From the NCBI RefSeq assembly GCF_052117125.1, contig NZ_JBQKJT010000001.1:62001-126000 (forward strand): 64,000 bases of DNA, given 5' to 3'. Position numbers and translations under genes: made by a program. This DNA is from Avoscillospira_A sp052117125 (GTDB lineage: Bacteria; Bacillota; Clostridia; Oscillospirales; Oscillospiraceae). The notes under the pieces were generated by a model that was not told the origin of the DNA, made no database searches, and saw nothing but the letters and a program-made list of their open reading frames with translations. Below, in pieces: positions 26,840-35,045 of the stretch. Each line of letters starts with the position of its first letter. Within the stretch, counting starts at the first letter, position 1.

Positions 26840-27295
26840 TTATAGTTCAATTTTCATCCGAGTTTCCCGATAGTGGACGCCGTCAAAGTCGTATTCCACC
26901 GTTCCCACGTCTTGGAACCCCAACTTGTGATACAGAGCGGCGGCCACGGTGTTTTCCAGTTCCACACAGAGGTACAGTTCCCGGATGCCCATGGTGTCCC
27001 GGAGGTACTGCAAAAAGGCTTTGACCGCCGCTGTGCCATAGCCCCGGCCCTGATACTGGGCACCGATCATCATGCGGCTTAGGGACCAGCCGGGAATCTC
27101 CGGGTCATAGTCAAACAGGAGAAATCCCACCATTGTGTCATCGGCATAGATGGCGCGGGTGTACAGCCCCTCCTCAAATTGGGCCTCCACCAGAGACCGG
27201 GCGTTGTCGGCCACAAATCCTTTCTGCTCATCCGCCACCTGGAGACAGATGCAGTCCATATAGTTGCTTTTGTCAATTTCCCGAAAGGTAATCAT
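26840..27295 (-). CDS. GNAT-family N-acetyltransferase
   Basis: 151 residues; ATG at 27295 follows AGGAGAACAACC. The GNAT core includes SLSRMMIGAQYQGRGYGTAAVKAFL, the acetyl-CoA pyrophosphate loop (QGRGYG), and YHKLGFQDVG. The N-terminus ITFREIDKSNYMDCICLQV resembles SpeG/BltD-type diamine acetyltransferases. Substrate is not determined. Confidence 0.9.
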   Translation of the reverse strand: MITFREIDKSNYMDCICLQVADEQKGFVADNARSLVEAQFEEGLYTRAIYADDTMVGFLLFDYDPEIPGWSLSRMMIGAQYQGRGYGTAAVKAFLQYLRDTMGIRELYLCVELENTVAAALYHKLGFQDVGTVEYDFDGVHYRETRMKIEL

Positions 27296-27400
27296 GGTTG
27301 TTCTCCTGTTCCATGATGGGGTGTGCGGCCCGATGCCCCAGGGCGGGGCCAGGTATCGTCCACCGCCGCACCAATGCAAACCCGTACCAACCCATGGAGC

Positions 27401-27612
27401 ATTCTCCCGGCGGGGCTGATGGGCCTTTGGCCCTCTCACCGCAACAATGCGAAGCATGGATTGAGCGCGTTGCCGCACCCATTCCAAACCACCGCACCAA
27501 ATCAAAATATCAATCCAAACTATAAAAGTTTTACTCGATTTTTTTCAAAAAATCGCAGGGGTCCAGGGGGCGGCGCCCCCGGTCGCCCCGCGCACGGGGC
27601 GAAATCCCCCCT
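27401..27612 (-). repeat. Structured intergenic repeat 3' of the ABC transporter gene
   Basis: On the minus strand after the ABC gene: hairpin CGCCCCGTGCGCGGGGCG, the GGGGGCGCCGCCCCC stem, CGATTTTTTGAAAAAAATCG, and AGTAAAACTTTTATAG. The tail module containing AATGCGAAGCATGGATTGAG lies at 27446-27465. The 327-base gap 27296-27622 holds no gene. Confidence 0.88.
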
Positions 27613-27622
27613 ACCGCACCGA

Positions 27623-29380
27623 TTACAGCTTCGTCACCGCCGCCTGGGTGCGGTACAACTCGGCGTAAGCGCCGCCTTTTTCCAGGAGTTCGGCGTGGGT
27701 ACCGGATTCGGCAATGACGCCGTCGGACACCACCAAAATGCGGGTGGCATTGCGGATGGTGGAAAGGCGGTGGGCAATAATCAGGGTGGTACGGCCCTGG
27801 GCCAGCTGGTCGAAGGCCTTTTGGATTTTGGCTTCGGTGACGGAGTCCAACGCGGAGGTGGCCTCGTCCAAAATCAGAATGGGCGGGTTCTTCAGGAAAA
27901 TTCTCGCAATGGAAATGCGCTGCTTCTGGCCGCCGGACAGGAGGGTGCCCCGTTCGCCCACATAGGTGTGGAAACCCTCGGGCATGGCCATGATATCCTC
28001 ATAAATCTCAGCCCGTTTGGCGGCTTCGATGACCTGCTCCATGGTGGCGTTGGGGGTACCGTAGCGGATATTTTCCAGCACGGTGTTGGGGAACAGAAAT
28101 ACATCCTGCTGGACAATGCCGATGTTTTTGTGGAGGGAATCCTGCTGGACCTCCCGGACGTCGTGGCCGTCGATGGCGATGCTGCCGCCGGTCACGTCGT
28201 AGAACCGGGGAATCAGCTGACATAGGGTGGTCTTGCCGCCGCCGGAAGGGCCGACCACAGCGATGGTCTCACCGGGCTCCACGGTGAGGGACACGTCCCG
28301 CAAAACTTCCCGGTCGTCATCCTCATAGGCAAAGTCCACATGGTCCATGGTGATGCGGCCCTCCACCCGCTCCAGGGGCTTGGCGTTGGGCGCGTCCTGA
28401 ATGGTGGGCTCCGTGGCCATCAGTTCAATAAAGCGGTCGAGACCGGCAAATCCATTGGAAAACAGCTCGGCAAAGTTCGCCAGCTTCCGGACCGGGTTGA
28501 TAAAGGTGGTGATATACAGGCTGAACGTGATCAAATCCACATAGGTCATGGTCCCCTGCATAATCAGGCCGCCGCCGACGGTGATAACGGCCACACTCAG
28601 AAGGGTCATAAACAGTTCCATGCTGCCCATAAACCGGCCCATGGCCTTATAATACTGGGTCTTGGAGCCTTTGTACTGCTCGTTGGCCTGGTCGAATTTG
28701 TTCAGCTCCGCGCCCTCGCTGGCAAACGCCTTGGCGGTCCGGATGCCGGACAGCCCCGATTCCAGATCGGCGTTGATGGCGCCGGTCTTCTGCTTGACCT
28801 TGTGGGATGCCCGGCGCATGGCGCCCCGCATGGTGACGATTACCACCAGAAACACGGGAATCATGATGGTAACCACCAGGGCCAGCTGCCATTGGATGGT
28901 AAACATAATCACCAACGCGCCGACGATGGTCACAGAGGCAATGAACAGGTCCTCGGGGCCGTGGTGGGCCAGTTCGGTGATTTCAAACAGATCGTTGGTG
29001 AGACGGCTCATGAGCTGGCCGGTGCGGTTCTGGGAGAAAAATCCATAGCTGAGCTTCTGCATATGGGCGAACAGGTCCCGGCGAATGTCGGCTTCCACCC
29101 GAATGCCGAAGATATGGCCCTGATAGGTGACAATATAATACAGCACGGACCGCAGCACAAAGGCCACCACCACAATGGCCATAACCGTAAAGAACGTCCG
29201 GTACGCCTGATTGGGCAGAAGGTCGTACATGGCTGTCCGGGACACCAGCGGAAACGCCAGATCAATCATGGAAATCAGAAAGGCACAGCTGATATCCAGC
29301 AGGAACAGTTTCCAATGGGGTTTGAAATAGGAGAGGAAAATGGATAATTTTCCCCTGGTCTGAAAGTCTTTTGTCGTCAT
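27623..29380 (-). CDS. ABC exporter, fused permease and ATPase
   Basis: 585 residues. Six membrane segments in the N-terminal 320 residues (ABC type I exporter), then the nucleotide-binding domain. Walker A is GPSGGGKTT, the signature LLSGGQKQRIS, Walker B ILILDEATSALD, with the switch His in LIIAHRLST. It works as a homodimer or with a partner; no second ABC half is adjacent, so a MsbA/BmrA-like homodimer is likely. The substrate is unknown. Confidence 0.93.
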   Translation of the reverse strand: MTTKDFQTRGKLSIFLSYFKPHWKLFLLDISCAFLISMIDLAFPLVSRTAMYDLLPNQAYRTFFTVMAIVVVAFVLRSVLYYIVTYQGHIFGIRVEADIRRDLFAHMQKLSYGFFSQNRTGQLMSRLTNDLFEITELAHHGPEDLFIASVTIVGALVIMFTIQWQLALVVTIMIPVFLVVIVTMRGAMRRASHKVKQKTGAINADLESGLSGIRTAKAFASEGAELNKFDQANEQYKGSKTQYYKAMGRFMGSMELFMTLLSVAVITVGGGLIMQGTMTYVDLITFSLYITTFINPVRKLANFAELFSNGFAGLDRFIELMATEPTIQDAPNAKPLERVEGRITMDHVDFAYEDDDREVLRDVSLTVEPGETIAVVGPSGGGKTTLCQLIPRFYDVTGGSIAIDGHDVREVQQDSLHKNIGIVQQDVFLFPNTVLENIRYGTPNATMEQVIEAAKRAEIYEDIMAMPEGFHTYVGERGTLLSGGQKQRISIARIFLKNPPILILDEATSALDSVTEAKIQKAFDQLAQGRTTLIIAHRLSTIRNATRILVVSDGVIAESGTHAELLEKGGAYAELYRTQAAVTKL

Positions 29381-29452
29381 GCTATCTTCTCGCTTTCCTC
29401 TGTTTTCTATATTATATCCACTCCCCGGCGACGGTGCAAGGGGAATATCCCC

Positions 29453-29481
29453 TTGACATTATCGATATTCGATATTATACT
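29453..29481 (+). promoter_or_regulatory. Promoter with embedded PadR-type operator
   Basis: TTGACA (29453-29458) and TATACT (29476-29481), 17 bp apart. The spacer holds the perfect inverted repeat TATCGA-TAT-TCGATA (29460-29474). It drives toward padR but lies about 320 bases upstream, with a repeat copy between them. Confidence 0.75.
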
Positions 29482-29540
29482 GCAAGTAAGGAAAGCTATC
29501 GGCGGCAGAGGTACGCTCCCTTCCTGCGAGATCAGATGGA

Positions 29541-29751
29541 ACCCGGTCCCGGCGGGACTGCGGGGCCTTTGGCCCTCTCACCGCAACAATGCGAAGCATG
29601 GATTGAGTGCGTTACCGCACTTCTTCCAACGTACTGCACCAAACCCAATAAAAAATCCAAAACATTAAAAGTTTTACTCGATTTTTTTCAAAAAATCGCG
29701 GAGTCCAGAGGCAGGGCCTCTGGTCGCCCGTCGCAACGGGCGAAATCCCCT
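29541..29751 (-). repeat. Structured intergenic repeat inside the padR leader
   Basis: This minus-oriented copy has hairpin CGCCCGTTGCGACGGGCG, a variant middle stem CCAGAGGCCCTGCCTCTGG, CGATTTTTTGAAAAAAATCG, and the tail module (29580-29610). Unlike most copies it does not follow a gene end in its own orientation. Instead it separates a promoter from padR. Confidence 0.85.
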
Positions 29752-29769
29752 TTTTTCTTTCCTGTGTAT

Positions 29770-29784
29770 TATCGATATTCGCTA
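29770..29784. promoter_or_regulatory. Second PadR-type operator, at the padR ribosome-binding site
   Basis: TATCGATATTCGCTA, one base off the perfect palindrome at 29460-29474. The 14 bases ATTATCGATATTCG occur at both places, 310 bases apart. Confidence 0.6.
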
Positions 29785-29799
29785 TAGGAGGTGACCGCC

Positions 29800-30123
29800 A
29801 TGCCGAGAGAGAAATTCCAAACACTGACGGAACAAATGTACTATATTCTTCTGTGTTTGCGGGAGGAACGGTGCGGTATGGATATTATGGACTGGGTTTC
29901 GGCCTGCACCGGCGGCCGGGTGCGCATTGGGGCAGGCACCCTTTACAACCTGTTGGAGCAGTTCTGTGACGCGGGGATGATCGTACTGACCCGCATTGAG
30001 GGACGGCGGCGCAGTTACCGGCTGACCGGCAAGGGTGTGGAAGCCCTGCAAAAGGAATACGACCGGCTGTGCCGTCAGGCGGCAGACTTCCGGCGCGTCA
30101 TGGGAGAGGAGGAAACACCATGA
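29800..30123 (+). CDS. PadR-family transcriptional regulator
   Basis: 107 residues; ATG at 29800 follows AGGAGGTGACC. A winged helix (MYYILLCLREERCGMDIMDWVS, then IGAGTLYNLLEQFCDAGMIVLTR, then RRRSYRLTGKGVEALQKE) is characteristic of PadR. It overlaps the DUF2812 gene by ATGA. PadR regulators commonly repress such linked membrane-protein genes; the TATCGA palindromes at 29460 and 29770 are its likely sites. Confidence 0.9.
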   Translation: MPREKFQTLTEQMYYILLCLREERCGMDIMDWVSACTGGRVRIGAGTLYNLLEQFCDAGMIVLTRIEGRRRSYRLTGKGVEALQKEYDRLCRQAADFRRVMGEEETP

Positions 30124-31421
30124 GGAAGCACCATTTTCATATTCAATACTTCAGCTTTTACGATTTGGACGGCATGGGCCGTCATTTGGAAGAAATGGCC
30201 GCCCGTGGCTGGATGCTGGAAAGGATGACCACCTTTGGCTGGCACTACCGACGCATGGAGCCGAAACGGCTGCGGTTTACGGTGACATACCAGGACACCT
30301 TTTCCGTCTTTGACCCGGAGGGCAGCGAGGGGCAGCAGGAATATCAGGATTTGTGCCGTCAAAGCGGCTGGGAGGTGGCGGCGGCCAACGGGCCGTTACA
30401 GGCGTTTTACACCGAGGACGAGGACGCGCCGCCCATTGAGACGGACCCCCAGCTGGTGCTGGAAACCGTGGAACGGTTGGCAAAGAAGACCCGGATTCCC
30501 AACCTGTTCACTCTGCTGGTGGCTCTGTTCAATTTCTGGGTACTGGTGGGGAATGTCCTGCGGAATCCCATCCATCTGCTGGCCTCCCCTGCCACCCTGG
30601 TGGGCGGTATCTGCTGGACGCTGCTGGCCCTGTACAATGTGACGGAGCTGGTGACCTATGGCCGGTGGCATCGGAAGGCCAAAGCTGCCGCCGCCGTGGG
30701 CGAGTTCGTCCCAGTGCGGAGCCATGCCCGGCTGCTGCGTGTCATTGTGGGCACGGCGGTCCTGTCCATCCTCTATATCCTCCTGTTCTCCCGTATGCCG
30801 GGATATGGTCTGCTGCTGGTAGTGATTCTGGCGGGCATGTGCCCCATCTTTATCATTCCCGGCGTCACCCATGGAATATTGAAACGGCGGGGCGTCCCGG
30901 CCAACGTCAACCGGCGGTGGACGATTGTCGCCAACATCGGCGCCACCCTGTTCACAGTCGTGCTACAGTGTATGTTGGTCTTCTCTCTCGTAGGAAACCC
31001 GGCGTTTTATCAGGAAGACGATATTACTGCGGCCCCTCTGGCCATAGCGGACCTGACAGGGATAACTGATGACCGCTATGTGCAACGGGTCCATGTGGAC
31101 CGCTCTCTGTTCCTCTACGACTTCGCCTGTACTGAGGAAGCCCCCTTTGATGACGCCGATCTGCCGGAACTGTCCTATGAGATCGTGGATGTAAAATTCC
31201 CACTATTCTATAATCTGTGCCGTGACTTTCTCATCGACCCAGGCTACGGCGACGGCTACACCCTCCGGGACCCCCTGCCCGGCGTCTCCGCCGTCTACCA
31301 GCATACAAAAGGCTACCCCTCCTACATCCTCTGCTGGGACACGCGGCTGGTCCGACTCAGCGCTGACTGGGAGTTGACGGCGGAACAGCTGGAAACCGCT
31401 GCCCGCAACCTGGCCCCCTGA
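30120..31421 (+). CDS. DUF2812 membrane protein
   Basis: 433 residues. The N-terminal 120 residues are the DUF2812 domain (FSFYDLDGMGRHLEEMAARGWMLE, then YQDLCRQSGWEVAAANGPLQAFY). Several membrane segments follow (around 145-185, 215-250 and 275-300), then an extracytoplasmic C-terminal domain of about 130 residues. PadR/DUF2812 gene pairs are widespread in Clostridia; the biochemical role is unknown but envelope stress is the usual suggestion. Confidence 0.85.
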   Translation: MRKHHFHIQYFSFYDLDGMGRHLEEMAARGWMLERMTTFGWHYRRMEPKRLRFTVTYQDTFSVFDPEGSEGQQEYQDLCRQSGWEVAAANGPLQAFYTEDEDAPPIETDPQLVLETVERLAKKTRIPNLFTLLVALFNFWVLVGNVLRNPIHLLASPATLVGGICWTLLALYNVTELVTYGRWHRKAKAAAAVGEFVPVRSHARLLRVIVGTAVLSILYILLFSRMPGYGLLLVVILAGMCPIFIIPGVTHGILKRRGVPANVNRRWTIVANIGATLFTVVLQCMLVFSLVGNPAFYQEDDITAAPLAIADLTGITDDRYVQRVHVDRSLFLYDFACTEEAPFDDADLPELSYEIVDVKFPLFYNLCRDFLIDPGYGDGYTLRDPLPGVSAVYQHTKGYPSYILCWDTRLVRLSADWELTAEQLETAARNLAP

Positions 31422-31453
31422 CGGATTTTTCCGAAATTTCCCCCGCTCCCCCC

Positions 31454-31481
31454 TTGACTTCCCAGCGGAATATGATATGAT
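31454..31481 (+). promoter_or_regulatory. Promoter of the dpaL gene
   Basis: TTGACT (31454-31459) and TATGAT (31476-31481), 16 bp apart, 60 bases before the start. Confidence 0.65.
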
Positions 31482-31541
31482 GATTCCAACAACAAATAAA
31501 TTTTTTGCTGTTCAAAAAATTTTTGTATATTGGAGTGTACT

Positions 31542-32759
31542 ATGAAAGAGCAGATCAAATGGGTGGATAACCACATGCCGGCCAGCGATGACAAGCAGCT
31601 TGCCATCATGTCTCTGAAAAACGTGGCCAAGGCCCGGTTTTTCCACAGCAGCTTCCCCCAGTATTCCGTCACGCCTCTGGCCTGTCTCGACGGCATGGCC
31701 AAGTATCTCGGCCTGGGGGGTCTCTATGTCAAGGACGAGTCCTACCGCTTCGGCCTCAACGCCTTCAAGGTTCTGGGCGGCTCCTTCGCCATGGCCCGGT
31801 ACATCGCCCAAAAGATGGATGCTGACGTTTCCCAGATGACGTATGACTACCTGACCAGCAAGCAGTTCCGGGAGGAGTTCGGTCAGGCCACCTTCTTCAC
31901 CGCCACCGACGGCAACCATGGCCGCGGCGTGGCCTGGGCCGCCCACAAGCTGGGTCAGAAGGCCGTGGTCCACATGCCCAAGGGCAGCAGCCAGGCCCGC
32001 TACGACAACATCGCCAAGGAGGGCGCCACGGTCACCATCGAGGATGTCAACTACGACGAGTGTGTCCGCATGGCCGCCGCCGAGGCCGCTGAGACCAAGC
32101 TGGGCGTTGTCGTCCAGGACACCGCCTGGGAGGGCTACGAGGAGATTCCTTCCTGGATTATGCAGGGCTACGGCACCATGGCCAGCGAGGCCGCCGAGCA
32201 GCTGCGGCAGGTGGAAGTGAACCGCCCCACCCATGTGTTCATCCAGGCCGGCGTCGGTTCCCTGGCCGGCGCGGTGGTGGGCTACTTCACCAACCTGTTC
32301 CCCAACAATCCCCCCAAGTTCATCGTCATGGAGGCCCGCGCCGCCGACTGCCTGTACCAGGGCGCTCTGGCCGGTGACGGCAAACCCCGCATTGTGGAGG
32401 GCGATCTCCAGACCATCATGGCGGGTCTTGCCTGCGGCGAACCCAACATCCTCTCCTGGGATATCCTCCGCAACCACGTCTCCGCCTTCGTCTCCTGCCC
32501 CGACTGGGTCAGCGCCCGCGGTATGCGGATGCTGGGCGTCCCCGTCAAGGGCGATCCCACCGTCATCTCCGGTGAGTCCGGCGCCGTGGGCATGGGCCTG
32601 CTGGCCGCTCTGATGGAGACCGACGAGTACAAGGATCTCCGCGACGCCATCGGTCTAGACCGGTTCAGCCAGGTACTGCTGTTCTCCACCGAGGGCAACA
32701 CCGATCCCCTCAAGTTCCGCAAGGTCCTGTGGGACGGCGAATACTCCACCGTGGACTAA
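31542..32759 (+). CDS. dpaL: Diaminopropionate ammonia-lyase
   Basis: 405 residues; ATG at 31542 follows TTGGAGTGTACT. A PLP-dependent fold-type II enzyme; the Schiff-base Lys is in RFGLNAFKVLGGSFA, the phosphate-binding loop and substrate site in ATDGNHGRGVAWAAHKLG, and QAGVGSLAGAVVGYF is a further conserved block. It converts 2,3-diaminopropionate to pyruvate and ammonia. It is monocistronic, without the ygeX-associated catabolic genes of enterobacteria, so it may serve amino acid fermentation or detoxification. Confidence 0.93.
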   Translation: MKEQIKWVDNHMPASDDKQLAIMSLKNVAKARFFHSSFPQYSVTPLACLDGMAKYLGLGGLYVKDESYRFGLNAFKVLGGSFAMARYIAQKMDADVSQMTYDYLTSKQFREEFGQATFFTATDGNHGRGVAWAAHKLGQKAVVHMPKGSSQARYDNIAKEGATVTIEDVNYDECVRMAAAEAAETKLGVVVQDTAWEGYEEIPSWIMQGYGTMASEAAEQLRQVEVNRPTHVFIQAGVGSLAGAVVGYFTNLFPNNPPKFIVMEARAADCLYQGALAGDGKPRIVEGDLQTIMAGLACGEPNILSWDILRNHVSAFVSCPDWVSARGMRMLGVPVKGDPTVISGESGAVGMGLLAALMETDEYKDLRDAIGLDRFSQVLLFSTEGNTDPLKFRKVLWDGEYSTVD

Positions 32760-32785
32760 TCATTCTATCTCTGCCCATTCCTTTC

Positions 32786-32827
32786 GCGCCGCCGGTCTTC
32801 CCCCCTTTTGACCGGCGGCGCTTTTTT
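32786..32827 (+). terminator. Terminator of dpaL
   Basis: GCGCCGCCGGTC and GACCGGCGGCGC form a perfect 12-bp stem followed by TTTTTT. Confidence 0.92.
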
Positions 32828-32923
32828 CCTGTCCGCGGATGCCCCAAAAGGAGACTTTCCATTTTCTCCGCCCGGTGTTACAATGGTACCATGCAAACCG
32901 GCACGGTCAGGAGGGCTTTTTAC

Positions 32924-33415
32924 ATGAAATCGCGAAACAACAACCGGCTGCTCCGCTTGTTTGTCTTTTTTCTCTGGGGCATCCTGCTGGTATGGGTGGT
33001 CCAGGCGTATCTGGCGGAGGAGGGCTCCTCCCTGCTCTCCGTCCTCTTTGTTCTGGGCGGGGCCCTGGTCCTCCTGGGCCTGTGTTACTGGATTTATTTG
33101 GGGGTGCGGGCCCAACGTCTGGGAAAGCAGATCGACAAGGCTGTATTCCAATACCAGCTGTCCCACGACGCCGACGCCTATCTGGCCCAGCTGGCCCAAT
33201 GCGAAGCCATGCCCGGTGTGGACCGGACCGCGTTCTATGATCTGCCCGCCCGGGACTATCTGGCCATTTTGAAAATCCGTGTGTTGCGGGAGATGGGCCG
33301 GACGGCAGAATGCCGCGCCGTCCTGGACGATGCCATGCAGCGCACCACCAACGAACTGGCCCGACAATCGTTCCGGACGGAGGAAGCGCTGCTGCAAGAG
33401 CAGCCGGATTCCTGA
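32924..33415 (+). CDS. Hypothetical membrane protein with two N-terminal segments
   Basis: 163 residues; ATG at 32924 follows AGGAGGGCTTTTTAC. Two adjacent hydrophobic segments (about 8-28 and 38-60) are followed by a soluble helical domain that looks like degenerate TPR helices (DADAYLAQLAQCEAMPG, then YLAILKIRVLREMGRTAECRAVLDDAM). I recognise no named family. It ends in an 18-bp perfect stem terminator. Confidence 0.75.
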   Translation: MKSRNNNRLLRLFVFFLWGILLVWVVQAYLAEEGSSLLSVLFVLGGALVLLGLCYWIYLGVRAQRLGKQIDKAVFQYQLSHDADAYLAQLAQCEAMPGVDRTAFYDLPARDYLAILKIRVLREMGRTAECRAVLDDAMQRTTNELARQSFRTEEALLQEQPDS

Positions 33416-33416
33416 C

Positions 33417-33462
33417 AGGAGACAAGGCGCAGCCCAATGTGGCTGCGCCTTGTCTCCTGTTT
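33417..33462. terminator. Bidirectional terminator
   Basis: AGGAGACAAGGCGCAGCC pairs over 18 bp with GGCTGCGCCTTGTCTCCT between two convergent genes. Confidence 0.88.
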
Positions 33463-33473
33463 GTATGTATTCG

Positions 33474-34904
33474 TTATTCCGGCAGACGGTAGACGGTCAC
33501 CGGCGTGCCGTCCTCCAATGTCACCGTCTCAGCGGGCGCCAGGTCCGACAGGTATCCCGGGTACAGGCTGGGCTGACAGTACAGCGCCGTCAAATCCTTT
33601 CGCAGCAGGTAATCTATGGAATGGCCGCTGCCGTCCCGGTCCCAACAGACCATCATCCAATAGTCGTCGTCTCCAAAAGTGGCCTGTCCGCTGCGGACCA
33701 CCTCGGAACCGTCGGCGTCGGGGAAATCCTTGTACACCACCCCGTCATAGTAGAGGATGGAGTGGAGCAGGGCCAGGGACGATTGCTCCTCATATTGCAG
33801 CAGCAGCGTCTCTCCGGTGCAGGGTTCCGTGGCCGTGGTGGAGTTGTAGTTGATGATGATACTGTCCCGATAGACCAGGTACACCCGGAACTCCGGCATC
33901 TGCTTCTGATACCACGACTCCTGGGAAACGGCTTCCAGTTCATCCCCCAGGGCCTGGACAAAGTCCTCACCCCCGTGCATGGGCATCTGGAACACAAACA
34001 GCGACGGCGGCGAACCGCCCGACGCCCCCTCGCCCTCGTGGTCTGTCTGCTCCACATTGAAGCTCAGCGAATACGCGGGCCACTGGGCCGCAAAGTCCCG
34101 GAGCCGCCAAAACAGCCGGACGTTGGGATAATTGGTATCGTATCCCAGCTGCCCCGCTTCCATGTCCCGGCCGCCCCGGTAGATGGCCTGGAATCGAATC
34201 TCCGGATTGTCCTCCAGCCAGTAGAGGTACCGCAGTTCCTCCCGCTTGTCGTTGTTGGGCGACGAGACGATTTCCACCCCCCAGTCCTCCTCCATCTGCT
34301 GTAGGATGGTCCTGGGATATGTATTTTTTTCCAGACTGTTCAGCACTTCCGGCAGTGCCAGGCGGCCCACCACCAGAAGCATCAGCAAGGCCGCAATCAG
34401 CAGCATGATCTTGTCCACGCCGCGCTTTTTCCGGTGGTAGCCCCATACGGTCTCGTATTCCTCTGCCTGATGGGGCAGTTCCTCCGGCGGCGGCCGGTCC
34501 TCCGGTTCCTCCTCCTCCAGCAGCTCCTCAAAATCCCAGTCCTCGGACTGGGACTCGTCTTCCTCCGCCTGGTCCTCCAGAGCGGAGAAGTCCAGTTCTT
34601 CCGGCCCGGCGTGCTCCGGCGGTTCCTCCTGGTCCTCCAGGGCGGAACCATCCTGCCCCTCCGATTCCGTGGGCGTCTCCTGGGGTTCCGAACGGCCCTC
34701 CGGCTCCTGAAACACCGGCATGGGCCGCCGGTTCCGCCGGTCCGTGGCCATGCGCCGGGCCATCTGATAGGCCCGGTGGAGCGCCTGGAAGCCCTCCGGG
34801 TCCTCCTCGGGATGCACCTCTTTGAGGCGCTGGGCATAGGCCCGCTTGATGGTCTCCGTATCCGACGGACCCGGCAGCCCCAATTCTCTCCATGGACTGT
34901 TCAC
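33474..34904 (-). CDS. Membrane-anchored J-domain protein (DjlC-like)
   Basis: 476 residues from a GTG at 34904 (GGAGGTGTACC upstream). The N-terminal 55 residues are a divergent J domain (WRELGLPGPSDTETIKRAY, then RLKEVHPEEDPEGFQALHRAYQ). It has HPE where the classical Hsp70-activating motif is HPD. A long acidic Glu/Pro linker (about 65-165), one membrane segment (about 178-198) and a roughly 270-residue C-terminal domain follow. It is divergent from an Hsp70 gene. Size, topology and pairing match E. coli DjlB/DjlC, partners of HscC. Confidence 0.78.
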   Translation of the reverse strand: MNSPWRELGLPGPSDTETIKRAYAQRLKEVHPEEDPEGFQALHRAYQMARRMATDRRNRRPMPVFQEPEGRSEPQETPTESEGQDGSALEDQEEPPEHAGPEELDFSALEDQAEEDESQSEDWDFEELLEEEEPEDRPPPEELPHQAEEYETVWGYHRKKRGVDKIMLLIAALLMLLVVGRLALPEVLNSLEKNTYPRTILQQMEEDWGVEIVSSPNNDKREELRYLYWLEDNPEIRFQAIYRGGRDMEAGQLGYDTNYPNVRLFWRLRDFAAQWPAYSLSFNVEQTDHEGEGASGGSPPSLFVFQMPMHGGEDFVQALGDELEAVSQESWYQKQMPEFRVYLVYRDSIIINYNSTTATEPCTGETLLLQYEEQSSLALLHSILYYDGVVYKDFPDADGSEVVRSGQATFGDDDYWMMVCWDRDGSGHSIDYLLRKDLTALYCQPSLYPGYLSDLAPAETVTLEDGTPVTVYRLPE

Positions 34905-34989
34905 GGTACACCTCCTGCATCCAAACAATGATTTCCTCCATTGTACCACAGCCGACCGCCCCTGTACATCGGCACTTTTCGCCCCGCCC

Positions 34990-35019
34990 TTGACGGCAGC
35001 CCATCCCCCCTGTTAAGAT
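34990..35019 (+). promoter_or_regulatory. Promoter of the Hsp70 gene
   Basis: TTGACG (34990-34995) and TAAGAT (35014-35019), 18 bp apart. No CIRCE element is present. Confidence 0.55.
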
Positions 35020-35045
35020 ATAGCAAGATACATTGGAAATGGGGT

